This document shows positions 1-7,540 of a DNA stretch of 10,647 nucleotides, piece by piece. A program made the translations under genes and the position numbers. Below the pieces are notes generated by a model, which saw nothing but the letters and a program-made list of their open reading frames with translations, had not been told where the DNA came from and made no database searches. This DNA comes from Prevotellaceae bacterium UBA6417. GTDB taxonomy: Bacteria > Bacteroidota > Bacteroidia > Bacteroidales > Bacteroidaceae. How positions within the stretch are numbered: the first letter of the stretch is position 1; each line of letters begins with the position of its first letter. The DNA is taken from assembly GCA_002439755.1 (NCBI GenBank), contig DJPH01000008.1, positions 6,388 to 17,034 on the forward strand, given 5' to 3'.

Positions 1-30
1 TGACCGGTTTCCTTTTGTTTCTGGTTCTTA

Positions 31-2178
31 TTAAAAGAACAGGTAGCGTTTGTCTACGACTTTTGCATCGAAGTAAAGATCGCTTGAATAATTGCCTAAA
101 CTGCGTAAGTGCTTTTGTATGGCTAACTGCTCTTCTTGCTTGGCATCGAATTTGCCGTTTTGCTTTGTCTGGGCGAGAATCTGATAAACATAAACACCGT
201 TTTCTCCTTTGACAGGTCCGACAAAAGCGTTTGCTTTTTTCTGCCAGATACTACCGTTCAATGCAGGCTCAACAGCTCCGGTTGCCTTTACAAAAGAATC
301 TCCGTTGAATGTAACCCCACTCAGACTGTCGATGACTGCGCCTTGAATTTTTTCAGCTTGAGCCAAATCCTTTACGTTCTTGAGTTTGGAAGCCAGCATT
401 TCGGCTTTCTTGTCACGGATAACGGCTGCGCGTACAAGCTCTTTTACTTCCTCTAAGGGGCGGTAGCCTTCTTTATGAGTTTTCATCAATACGACAAGCA
501 TAAGGTGATCGTTGTTGCCGCATTCGTATAGTGGCGATATTTCACCATCTTTGGCATCGAAGATCCATTTCATCGCTTCCCTTGTATTGGTAACATTACC
601 TACATAATGTTCGCTGCTATATAAGTCGTTGCGTGTTTCAAGTGTGTAGCCGTTCTTTCGGGCGTTGGCTTCGATGTCTTTCAAAGTAGGACTTGTGGCG
701 ACAAAATGGCTGAATTTATTGTAAGCCTTATTGTAGGTCTCTTTGCTGAAATCTACGGTACGCTTGATTACAGCCACATTATATTTTGTTGTTATAGCTT
801 TGCGCTCCAATACTTCTACGATGATGTTGCCTTGTGCGAAAGCAACGTTCTTTTGTTGGTGAGCGCCCATAGTGTTGATTGTGCCAATGAATTTGGCATT
901 GTCTTCATCCAAAGTACTTCCTTCATATTGTTTGGAAGTCATCCAAATGGAATCTCCGTTTTGTCCGTATTTCTTTGCCAAATCGGCAAACTTTGCTCCA
1001 CCCTGAAGTGCTGCATAGATGCTGTCAGCGCGTTTGTGAGCCTCTTCGGCTGTTGTACCGGTTACTTGTATTTGTCTGAATAAGACGGAATCAGGTTCCT
1101 GCACTTTTGCCAGCAAGCGGATGACATTGTCCGTATTATCGGAAGCATTATAGTATGGTCCCTTCACAGTTCCTACAGCCATGGAATCAAGCTGAAGCTG
1201 GATATCGGCTGGTAAGGCGTTTTTGGTTATAGCAATGTTTGAATAAGGAATCAACGAATTGGAAGAACGTACAACAGAGGTGACATCGTCGGTTGAGGCG
1301 ATTTTTTTTGCATATTCTTTCATCTCGCTGTTTAGCTCGGCTTTATCTTTGCTGCTGGCCTCAACGCCAACCGAAACATATTTTATGTCGCGGGATTCAA
1401 CATATTGGCGATATTCTTCTTTTGTCTCTGCATATTTCAATTGCAATTCCGAATCGCTAACCTTTATTTGGTTGTCGTTGATGGAAGTATAGGGGAATGA
1501 GGCCAACAATATGTTGCTACGTACTTGGTTGCCTTCAAAGTTCATCTTTGCTTCAACCGGATTGGAAAGAATGGACTTATACAATAGAACCTGGTACTTT
1601 TGTTCCAAGAGATTTTGGCGCAGTGTCTTTTCAATGAAATTCCAGTAATTGAACATGCTTTCATAGTATTCAAGATACTGCTGTGGCATCTGGCTGTTTC
1701 CACCTGTACGCATCTTCTCATACTCTTGCAGGAAGTTCTTTAACATGGCCGGGTCAAAGCGCCCTGTCTTTTCGTTGCGGAACGGAGTTTGCATCAGCAT
1801 CGGATTGTTGCCTTCATTGAGCACTTGCTGCAATTCTCCATCAGTTACAGTTAGGCCAAGAGCTTCACACTCGTGAGCTACCAACATGTAATTAACATGC
1901 ATTTGCCATACGTAATCGCGAGCCTGCGTGCTTTCAGCGTCTGTGAGCGATGTTGTACCTCGCATGAACTTCAGTGCGCTTTCGTATTCCTCATACATTT
2001 TTTGAAACTCCTGTGACGAAATGGATTCGCCATAAATCTTTCCCACGTTCTGTTTACTTTGGTTGGCCGTGGTCTCAATTGAACGGAAAAATTCTTCCGC
2101 GATAAAGGCAAATAAGCCCAAACCGATAATGATGATGAGCAAGACACCCTTGCTTCTGATTTTTTGTAATGCTGCCAT
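31..2178 (-). CDS. Membrane-anchored SurA/PpiD-like peptidylprolyl isomerase (parvulin family)
   Basis: A 715-residue protein, probably a periplasmic foldase that helps outer-membrane and secreted proteins fold. Seen: a short basic N-terminus, then one hydrophobic segment at about residues 12-29 (run of I, L and G), giving an inner-membrane anchor with the rest periplasmic. Residues about 40-220 are a helical SurA/PpiD-type chaperone region. Residues about 365-460 fit a parvulin domain: VLFRQIQV opens it, followed by a helix with AEEAHKRADSIYAALQGG and FADLAKKYGQ. The long C-terminal part has further helices and beta segments. This is the known architecture of Bacteroidales PpiD/SurA_N_3 proteins and the length is normal. 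The ATG start is supported by the anchor beginning right after it. It is the last gene of the envelope cluster inside the window but is separated from the CorC-type gene by 96 nt holding its own promoter box, so it can be expressed separately. Whether it has isomerase activity, rather than only chaperone activity, cannot be judged from sequence. Confidence 0.9.
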   Translation of the reverse strand: MAALQKIRSKGVLLIIIIGLGLFAFIAEEFFRSIETTANQSKQNVGKIYGESISSQEFQKMYEEYESALKFMRGTTSLTDAESTQARDYVWQMHVNYMLVAHECEALGLTVTDGELQQVLNEGNNPMLMQTPFRNEKTGRFDPAMLKNFLQEYEKMRTGGNSQMPQQYLEYYESMFNYWNFIEKTLRQNLLEQKYQVLLYKSILSNPVEAKMNFEGNQVRSNILLASFPYTSINDNQIKVSDSELQLKYAETKEEYRQYVESRDIKYVSVGVEASSKDKAELNSEMKEYAKKIASTDDVTSVVRSSNSLIPYSNIAITKNALPADIQLQLDSMAVGTVKGPYYNASDNTDNVIRLLAKVQEPDSVLFRQIQVTGTTAEEAHKRADSIYAALQGGAKFADLAKKYGQNGDSIWMTSKQYEGSTLDEDNAKFIGTINTMGAHQQKNVAFAQGNIIVEVLERKAITTKYNVAVIKRTVDFSKETYNKAYNKFSHFVATSPTLKDIEANARKNGYTLETRNDLYSSEHYVGNVTNTREAMKWIFDAKDGEISPLYECGNNDHLMLVVLMKTHKEGYRPLEEVKELVRAAVIRDKKAEMLASKLKNVKDLAQAEKIQGAVIDSLSGVTFNGDSFVKATGAVEPALNGSIWQKKANAFVGPVKGENGVYVYQILAQTKQNGKFDAKQEEQLAIQKHLRSLGNYSSDLYFDAKVVDKRYLFF

Positions 2179-2219
2179 TATGCTATGTATTATATTTTTT
2201 CTATGTTATTTCAAGCACG

Positions 2220-2250
2220 CAAAGTTATAAAATTTGTTGTACATAACGAA
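2220..2250 (-). promoter_or_regulatory. Bacteroidota-type promoter upstream of the PpiD-like gene
   Basis: On the minus strand TAACTTTG (2227-2220) matches the Bacteroidota -7 consensus TAnnTTTG exactly. TTCG (2250-2247) lies 19 nt further upstream, matching 3 of 4 bases of the -33 TTTG box at the expected spacing. The -7 box ends 41 nt before the ATG, leaving a short AT-rich leader of about 35 nt. The site lies in the only intergenic gap of the envelope cluster longer than 25 nt. Strength is unknown. Confidence 0.6.
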
Positions 2251-2274
2251 CGTCTTTTGCGTTTCTTTTTTGCC

Positions 2275-3546
2275 CTAATCAGTCACTTTAAGTTTGACGA
2301 GTTCTATTTTAGAAGTGGAAGCCTTGATTATTGAAAAACTGAAGCGGTCAATATTTACAATCTCTCCTAATTTGGGAAAAGCCTGGTGGTAGTAAAGGAT
2401 GAGACCGCCTATGGTCAGATATTCATCCGATTCGGGTAGTGAAAGTCCAAACAGCTCATTGACTTTTTCTATTTCGAGCCGTGCCGACAAAAGGTATTCG
2501 TGCTCGTTTAATTTGCGTGCAGTGTAGGTCACTGTATCATGTTCATCTTCAATGTCACCAAATATTTCTTCTACAAGGTCTTCTAACGAAATGATGCCGG
2601 TGGTGCCACCGAATTCATCGGCAACGACAGCAATCGATTTCTTCTGTTGCATGAATATCTGCATCATTTTTTGTGCAGTCATCGATTCTGGTACGATGGG
2701 TATTTGACGAATGCTCTTTGTCCAGTCTTCGCGTGCTGACGAACGAAACATTTCGGAAGAATGTATGTATCCTATAATATGGTCAAGATCTTCTTGAAAG
2801 ACGATGATTTTTGTTTTTCCGCTTTTGACAAATGTGTCAATCAGTTCTTTCGTGCTGTCGTGCAGTTCTACGGCAACTATTTCAGTGCGCGGCACGATGC
2901 AATCGTGAACTCTGATGTTTGAGAATTCCAAGGCGTTGCGGAATATCTTCAAATCATTTTCTTCTATATCCGGTTTTTCGACAGACAGAGTCGGATGCGG
3001 TTTTGATTCGATCAGTCCTTTTCCACCAAGCATGTGAGATAGATTTTTTTCATTGATGCTAATGCCGAAAAGCCGGGACAATCCTTTTGCCGGCAAAAAC
3101 AAAAGACGTGTCACAGGGAAAAGCAATATGCTAAGCATATAAAGCAAGAATGACATGGATTTCAGGCTTTTGTCTGGATTGCGGCTGCATATGATGCGTG
3201 GGATGAAGAATCCTGTTAAGACAAATGTGGCCAACAGCAATAGCCAGATGATTATCTCAACGGGCAAGGAAAGGCCTGTTCCTGCTGTTGTGAGTAATTC
3301 TGTCAGCCAGTAATGTCCGATTGCCAGACCGGCCAACAAGGATAGCAGGGAGACCATGCGTGCTGTTAATAAAAAGATTCCGGGCTTGCTGTAAAAATCT
3401 GCCAAAATCTTTTTAGATAAGCTGGTGTCATTCTTGTCCTTTTCCCTATATTTAAATGAATAGATAAATGCAACACCGGCTCCTTCATAAAATGCATTCA
3501 GCAATAGGCACAGGATAAATAATATGCAATGAGTTATAGTGTCCAC
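2275..3546 (-). CDS. CNNM/CorC (HlyC) family membrane protein with tandem CBS domains
   Basis: A 423-residue inner-membrane protein. Seen in order: a CNNM (DUF21)-like membrane region at residues 1-155 with hydrophobic segments at about 5-29, 56-78, 95-117 and 130-150; a linker; a CBS pair (first from about 216, marked by CIVPRTEIVAVE; second about 281-338, with the family hallmark VVADEFGGTTGIISLEDLVE); and a CorC_HlyC C-terminal domain at about 347-423 (SDEYLTIGGLI). Family members are linked to magnesium/cobalt homeostasis or efflux; the Bacteroidota branch includes the gliding-motility protein GldE, and I cannot tell which role applies here. 'Hemolysin' in database names is historical. 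The start is GTG (3546-3544): the frame has a stop three codons upstream, the next in-frame Met is residue 64, and the first membrane segment begins at once. It lies 22 nt after lptC, so it is very likely co-transcribed. Confidence 0.9.
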   Translation of the reverse strand: MDTITHCILFILCLLLNAFYEGAGVAFIYSFKYREKDKNDTSLSKKILADFYSKPGIFLLTARMVSLLSLLAGLAIGHYWLTELLTTAGTGLSLPVEIIIWLLLLATFVLTGFFIPRIICSRNPDKSLKSMSFLLYMLSILLFPVTRLLFLPAKGLSRLFGISINEKNLSHMLGGKGLIESKPHPTLSVEKPDIEENDLKIFRNALEFSNIRVHDCIVPRTEIVAVELHDSTKELIDTFVKSGKTKIIVFQEDLDHIIGYIHSSEMFRSSAREDWTKSIRQIPIVPESMTAQKMMQIFMQQKKSIAVVADEFGGTTGIISLEDLVEEIFGDIEDEHDTVTYTARKLNEHEYLLSARLEIEKVNELFGLSLPESDEYLTIGGLILYYHQAFPKLGEIVNIDRFSFSIIKASTSKIELVKLKVTD

Positions 3547-3568
3547 GTTATAAATCTATGGTATAATA

Positions 3569-4228
3569 CTACTTGAAATGTCCTTTCGGGGGCAATGGAT
3601 CGGATTTTTCTGCCTCTTTTACTTGTTCGACACTAAGTCTTTCGGTCATTGTCGTATCTGTTGAAATGGTATCAGTGGTTGTCTCAGGCAATGGGAATGT
3701 TGCTTGTGACACGTTTACTTCGTACAGCGTCATTTGCTCGTTGGATTGGAAGCTGTTGCCTTTTACTTCCCGGTCGGGTGTAACCAAATGGGAATATTTG
3801 TTTGAATAAAATTCGTGGCGATCCATGTCCCAATACAGCAGTTCAGAATTGAAGCGTACACCTTCATCATTCCACACCATTACGCGACCACGCAACTCCC
3901 ATAGGTTTTGATTGTACCAAAAAGCTGTGTCGGCTGTTATGTACATTTGTATGTGGAACTTTTCATTGAATTTCTCAAGCAACAGGCCTTTTTCGAATGT
4001 TTGGCGTGGGGGATTGGTTCGGTCATAGACTTTCCATTCCTCGGCAATGACTTTGTAGCGGATTACACCTGAATCCGAAATAAGTTTGCTCACTCCATAG
4101 CTTGTCATTATAGGAATGGAGTCGCGCATTTTGATGGCAGGTGCAACAGGCGGCTTGTCTGATTCACAAGATGCAAGCAGAAAAGATGTCATGCAACAGG
4201 CAATGGCCAATAGCGATAGGAGTCTCAT
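3569..4228 (-). CDS. lptC: LPS export system periplasmic protein LptC (lipoprotein form)
   Basis: A 219-residue protein matching the Bacteroidota form of LptC, which links the LptB2FG transporter to the LptA bridge carrying lipopolysaccharide across the periplasm. Seen: a lipoprotein signal peptide with lipobox LAS-C (Cys21). The usual family has an N-terminal transmembrane helix; a lipid anchor is common in Bacteroidota. Then a beta-rich OstA/LptC-like domain at about 50-175, with repeated strand patterns such as TADTAFWYNQNLWELRGRV and VRFNSELLYWD. The last 40 or so residues are a low-complexity tail rich in Thr, Pro, Glu and Lys, probably disordered. The start codon overlaps the stop of the barrel gene by ATGA, indicating translational coupling, and the CorC-type gene follows after 22 nt. 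No frameshift or missing segment is visible. Confidence 0.88.
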   Translation of the reverse strand: MRLLSLLAIACCMTSFLLASCESDKPPVAPAIKMRDSIPIMTSYGVSKLISDSGVIRYKVIAEEWKVYDRTNPPRQTFEKGLLLEKFNEKFHIQMYITADTAFWYNQNLWELRGRVMVWNDEGVRFNSELLYWDMDRHEFYSNKYSHLVTPDREVKGNSFQSNEQMTLYEVNVSQATFPLPETTTDTISTDTTMTERLSVEQVKEAEKSDPLPPKGHFK

Positions 4229-5544
4229 TCAAATTTCCATTTGTTGAACCATCTGGCATTGAATGTCAGACCTACGCAAAGGCGGAAATAGTCTTCTTTT
4301 ATCCAGTTGCCTTTTGAAGTCGCGGCATGTTCGTATTGGGCTGTCAGATTGACCATTGAACGGTTTGAATATTGGTTCATGATGGGAAGTCCTATACCTA
4401 ATGTGGCACTGTAGTTCTTGGGGCCTTCTTCACCGTTTATCCTGTAATAAGAGGTTGCATACGACAGACCGAAACGATAATTCACGTGGTCACGGAATCG
4501 AAAACCATCCGGATTGGGAATATACTGCCCGCCAATAATTATTTTTTGACGGTTGGAAAGCGCCGAAGTGGTAACACGGTATATTTGTTTCCCGTTTTCA
4601 TTCACCAATTGTGGGAAACGGCTGTTTTTCCACAGCTGGCAAGTGTAGTCAAACCCTATTAATAAGCGATTCTTGTGTTTCCAAGACAAACCACCTCCAA
4701 ACGACCATGGCAATTCGTAGGCTTTCCCCACATGAATTGTATCAGCTCCGACTATTGCCGACGATGAAACCTTTTGATTGATAAAAGTGGCTTGTTGGTC
4801 GATTTTGTGGCCGATTCCGGCTGTGAGTCCGAGAGACAGACTGTTGTTTTTGTTTATTTGATGAGCATGCTGCAAGCCTAAATTCAGCTGCCACGTGTTG
4901 ATAGTTCCGTTGTAGATTCTTTGCAGGGATTGAATGTTGGTTTCGCTGAAAGTGACTTTCGTGGAATGGCTGTAGTCACCCCAAATATATCCGATATTGG
5001 CTCCTATGGAGAAATTCTTGATTGGCGACCAGCCCAAGCCTGCGTAGGCGAGATGCAGTCCGCCTTCGCCTAAATAGGTGGCCGTATTAGTCTTTTCGCC
5101 ATATCCGTCAATGTCGTCCATCGTTTGGGTTGAGGTGAAGTTATAGCCTATGACTGAAAACGGGCGCATGCCTATAGAGAATCCTACGTTCTTGAATAAC
5201 CTGAATGCGGCCTGTATATAGTCCAAGGTGGTGTTTTGAGGGTTTACACTGCTTCCGGCATAGCTCATACGTGCTGTTGTAAAAGAAGCTCCGATATCGA
5301 AAAGCAGAGTCAAAGAATCAATGGCAGCGTAGGAAGCCGGATTCTGGTGGTTAATTACAGCTTTGTCGCTCAAACTTTGTGACAGTCCGCCCATTCCTTT
5401 ATTGAATCCTTGTGCTTCGTCAGACAATGTTCCGATGCCGTAACGCGAATAAGGAGAGTTGTTGCCGCTGGTTTGGGCAGATAACGTTGTATACGTTGTA
5501 GCCAGCAGCAGTAATGCTGTCAGTAGGTTATATTTCTTTTTCAT
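4225..5544 (-). CDS. Outer-membrane beta-barrel protein encoded between coaX and lptC
   Basis: A 439-residue protein with no assigned function that I can defend. Seen: a signal peptide (MKKK, hydrophobic core, cleavage predicted after SA at residue 23), then SPYSRYGIGTLSDEAQGFNKGMGG, a start typical of Bacteroidota barrel proteins with a vaguely FadL-like opening. The rest alternates aromatic and small residues in amphipathic strands with turns (IGMRPFSVIGYNF, LSLGLTAGIGHKI, YRFGLSYATSYYRI, VNLTAQYEHA). The C-terminal strand is RLCVGLTFNARWFNKWKF plus one residue. This supports an outer-membrane beta-barrel of perhaps 14 strands; the strand count is a guess. The start lies 17 nt inside coaX in another frame and the stop overlaps the lptC start, so all three are translated from one message. 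Neighbours suggest a role in envelope assembly; lipid or small-molecule transport is equally possible. Confidence 0.85.
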   Translation of the reverse strand: MKKKYNLLTALLLLATTYTTLSAQTSGNNSPYSRYGIGTLSDEAQGFNKGMGGLSQSLSDKAVINHQNPASYAAIDSLTLLFDIGASFTTARMSYAGSSVNPQNTTLDYIQAAFRLFKNVGFSIGMRPFSVIGYNFTSTQTMDDIDGYGEKTNTATYLGEGGLHLAYAGLGWSPIKNFSIGANIGYIWGDYSHSTKVTFSETNIQSLQRIYNGTINTWQLNLGLQHAHQINKNNSLSLGLTAGIGHKIDQQATFINQKVSSSAIVGADTIHVGKAYELPWSFGGGLSWKHKNRLLIGFDYTCQLWKNSRFPQLVNENGKQIYRVTTSALSNRQKIIIGGQYIPNPDGFRFRDHVNYRFGLSYATSYYRINGEEGPKNYSATLGIGLPIMNQYSNRSMVNLTAQYEHAATSKGNWIKEDYFRLCVGLTFNARWFNKWKFE

Positions 5545-6274
5545 TGTATTCTAATATTCTATTTAATCCGCGTGCCACGAGTACTTCATCAATGGTTATA
5601 TTTTTGTAGTTCTTGACCAACTGTTTATGGAATATGTGACCATCACCGCCTGTCAATATCACTTGCAGGTTGTCTGTCTTGGTCTGTAGTATATGGATAT
5701 ATGCTTCTATTTCTGCTTTAATACCCCATAGGACACCGCTTGTCAATGCTTCTTTCGTTGTATGTCCTAACGGAGGAGGCCAGTCACCTTCAAATCCGAC
5801 CAACGGCAGACGAGCCGTATGTTCGTGCATGGCTTGAAAGCGCATGCGCATGCCGGGAGCAATGTTGCCACCGCAATAGTAGCCGTCGGCTGTTATCAAA
5901 TCGTAGGTGATGCAGGTGCCCACGTCCACAACCAACACGTTGCGGAATGGAAAATCTACTCCTGCTCCTACTACGGCTGCCAGGCGGTCTGTACCTAACG
6001 TATGTGGTGTTCCATAAGCATTACGAATGGGTAATATAGTGTGTTCATTAAGCCATAAAGGCTTTGGATCCATAGCTTTCAAGGATGACGATAACGGCTC
6101 ATCGGTTTCGGCTACCGCCGAAATGATGGCACGTTTGACAGGTGTCTGTTCCAACAGTCTTTTTAGTGGAACAATGTCACCGTTTTTGCTCTCGTATTGG
6201 TGTATGCACGCACCCCGTTCATCAAAGATGATAAACTTGACTGCTGTATTTCCGATGTCTATTACAAGATTCAC
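5528..6274 (-). CDS. coaX: Type III pantothenate kinase
   Basis: A 248-residue cytosolic enzyme that phosphorylates pantothenate with ATP, the first step of coenzyme A synthesis. It is an ASKHA-fold kinase and the usual family length is about 250. Seen: the N-terminal phosphate loop MNLVIDIGNT with Asp6; GTDRLAAVVGA at 94-104, containing the family GxDR motif; DVGTCITYDLI at 117-127, the second phosphate-binding motif; GGNIAPGMRMRFQAM at 135-149, matching the family's G-G-x-I-x-P-G; and TGGDG at 208-212. All key motifs are present, so it should be active. Type III kinases are not feedback-inhibited by CoA. The start is GTG (6274-6272), fixed because MNLVIDIGNT is the conserved N-terminus. It is the first gene of the cluster, and its last 17 nt overlap the barrel gene. 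Confidence 0.95.
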   Translation of the reverse strand: MNLVIDIGNTAVKFIIFDERGACIHQYESKNGDIVPLKRLLEQTPVKRAIISAVAETDEPLSSSLKAMDPKPLWLNEHTILPIRNAYGTPHTLGTDRLAAVVGAGVDFPFRNVLVVDVGTCITYDLITADGYYCGGNIAPGMRMRFQAMHEHTARLPLVGFEGDWPPPLGHTTKEALTSGVLWGIKAEIEAYIHILQTKTDNLQVILTGGDGHIFHKQLVKNYKNITIDEVLVARGLNRILEYNEKEI

Positions 6275-6291
6275 CTTCTGTATTTGGGCAA

Positions 6292-6299
6292 CAAAGGTA
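6292..6299 (-). promoter_or_regulatory. -7 promoter box of the coaX operon
   Basis: TACCTTTG on the minus strand matches the Bacteroidota -7 consensus TAnnTTTG. No good TTTG -33 box is present at 19-21 nt; the nearest is a TTTA at 22 nt. The box ends 17 nt before the GTG start, so the leader would be only about 10 nt, and no Shine-Dalgarno-like sequence has normal spacing. It lies in the 70-nt gap after the DUF4434 gene, the only place a proximal operon promoter could be. Confidence 0.5.
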
Positions 6300-6344
6300 G
6301 TAAAAAGTTTGATGAGATGGCTAAACTCACAGAATGAAAGTCAT

Positions 6345-7427
6345 TTATTTTATTCCGAAATACTCCTTATAACGGTCATACAGGCCGTGTGCTTGTGCAT
6401 AAGAGGACTGAGGACTCATGAAATGGCTGAACTCAAAAGTAATGGCCTTGTCATAGTTGCATCGGCGTGCTGCTTCCAATTTCATTCTGAGTTTGTCAAA
6501 CTTGATGGGAAGGAACTTGATGGGCATGTCGCGGTCGAAAGTTTCAGCGTTGGTCCAGCATTTCATACCATATCTATCGGCCAATTTCTTGTTTACGGAG
6601 AAGAATGCATCAAGCTCGTCATAATCGATGTGCCCGTCCTGAAAAGCCACGGCATCGACTACCGAGTGTATGCCGTCAAAGATTTCGTTCCATTCTTTTT
6701 CATGCTCTTCTACGCTGACCGATTGTGCCTTGGTTAGTCCGGACGAAGCGGCCGCAACAGCTTTTTTACCGTCAATCCAAGGTGATATGAATGTTGGCAG
6801 GCCGTTGGATATGTCCTTGCACATTTTGCCCATCGTATAGAATGTTTCAATGGCTCCCTTGGTTTGACGGCTGATTTCTGTACTTACATACCATCCTCCG
6901 AAACTTTTGTGGCGTTCACCATAGCGATGCCACACTTCGTCTATCACGTGTTTGTTGTCTTCGAGCTCCCACGACATGTCACCTGTTTCCCAGTAATGAC
7001 CGGAATCGTATAGCCCGAAATAGAATTTCATTCCATATTTGTCTGACAAGGTCAAAAACAATTCAATCAAATCCATACTTGGGGCATAGGCTCCGCGTGT
7101 TTTCATTAAATAGGCTGATGGATAGGTAATGAACTTCCGGTATCCCGAACGAATGACAATTACGGTATCAATACCAATTGCTTTCATATACTTGAAGTCG
7201 TTTTCCCATTCTTTCACGCCCCAATTTTGATGCGGTATGTCGTGGCTTATTTCATCCAGGAAAGTTCCGGTAATCTTCAAACCCTGTGCCTTTGGTACAG
7301 TATAAAAATCATTTTTTATAGTGCCTCGGTATGCTGCGGCTTCTGTAGTTGTAGCTCCCAAGATAGTCGGTGCAGCCAGTGCAGCACCGGTAGCGGCTAT
7401 TCGTTCTAAAAAATCACGTCTGTCCAT
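6345..7427 (-). CDS. Tat-signal DUF4434-type secreted protein (TIM-barrel, glycoside-hydrolase-like)
   Basis: A 360-residue protein. Seen: a twin-arginine signal, DRRDFLERIAATGAALAAP, with RR at residues 3-4, so export in folded form through TatABC is likely. The body reads as a TIM-barrel: GLKITGTFLDEISHD (residues 49-63); WENDFKYMKAIGIDTVIVIRSGY (the DUF4434 pattern of a strand after an 'event' helix); YGMKFYFGLYDSGHYW at 131-146; FGGWYVSTEIS with Glu184; AFQDG with Asp264; CWTNAETF with Glu295; and TFEFSHFMSP with Glu332 near the C-terminus. The acidic residues at strand ends are where retaining or inverting glycosidases hold catalytic acids, so carbohydrate hydrolysis is a fair guess but unproven. 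The full domain is present with no truncation. It has its own promoter and sits between the core operon and the recombinase/hsdS block. The family assignment is from motif recognition. Confidence 0.8.
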   Translation of the reverse strand: MDRRDFLERIAATGAALAAPTILGATTTEAAAYRGTIKNDFYTVPKAQGLKITGTFLDEISHDIPHQNWGVKEWENDFKYMKAIGIDTVIVIRSGYRKFITYPSAYLMKTRGAYAPSMDLIELFLTLSDKYGMKFYFGLYDSGHYWETGDMSWELEDNKHVIDEVWHRYGERHKSFGGWYVSTEISRQTKGAIETFYTMGKMCKDISNGLPTFISPWIDGKKAVAAASSGLTKAQSVSVEEHEKEWNEIFDGIHSVVDAVAFQDGHIDYDELDAFFSVNKKLADRYGMKCWTNAETFDRDMPIKFLPIKFDKLRMKLEAARRCNYDKAITFEFSHFMSPQSSYAQAHGLYDRYKEYFGIK

Positions 7428-7449
7428 AAATTGTCTTGAAAATGCGGTG

Positions 7450-7457
7450 CAAAGTTA
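7450..7457 (-). promoter_or_regulatory. -7 promoter box of the DUF4434-type gene
   Basis: TAACTTTG on the minus strand is an exact TAnnTTTG match, the same octamer found before the PpiD-like gene. It ends 22 nt before the ATG. No TTTG-like -33 box lies at 19-21 nt; that spacer instead holds a 12-bp palindrome, which suggests activator or repressor control. Confidence 0.5.
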
Positions 7458-7469
7458 GGAATATATTCC
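7458..7469. repeat. 12-bp perfect palindrome abutting the -7 box
   Basis: GGAATATATTCC is its own reverse complement and directly touches the -7 box of the DUF4434-type gene, within the -7/-33 spacer. The position fits an operator for a dimeric regulator. It could also be chance, because the region is AT-rich and only one copy was noticed in the window. Confidence 0.4.
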
Positions 7470-7540
7470 GAAAACGTGCCGGCATATTCTGTATTATGGA
7501 AAAGACTTCAAAGATTATAACCTAGTCCTTTTGTTCCTCC

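Noticed and set aside
6027..6737. A long plus-strand open frame of 236 codons
   Set aside because: It lies antisense across the start of coaX and the end of the DUF4434-type gene, both of which have clear family motifs.
7500..7532. Possible terminator after the recombinase gene (AAAAGACT paired with AGTCCTTTT)
   Set aside because: The stem is short with a bulge and a 16-nt loop, with no G/C-rich core, so it is not convincing.
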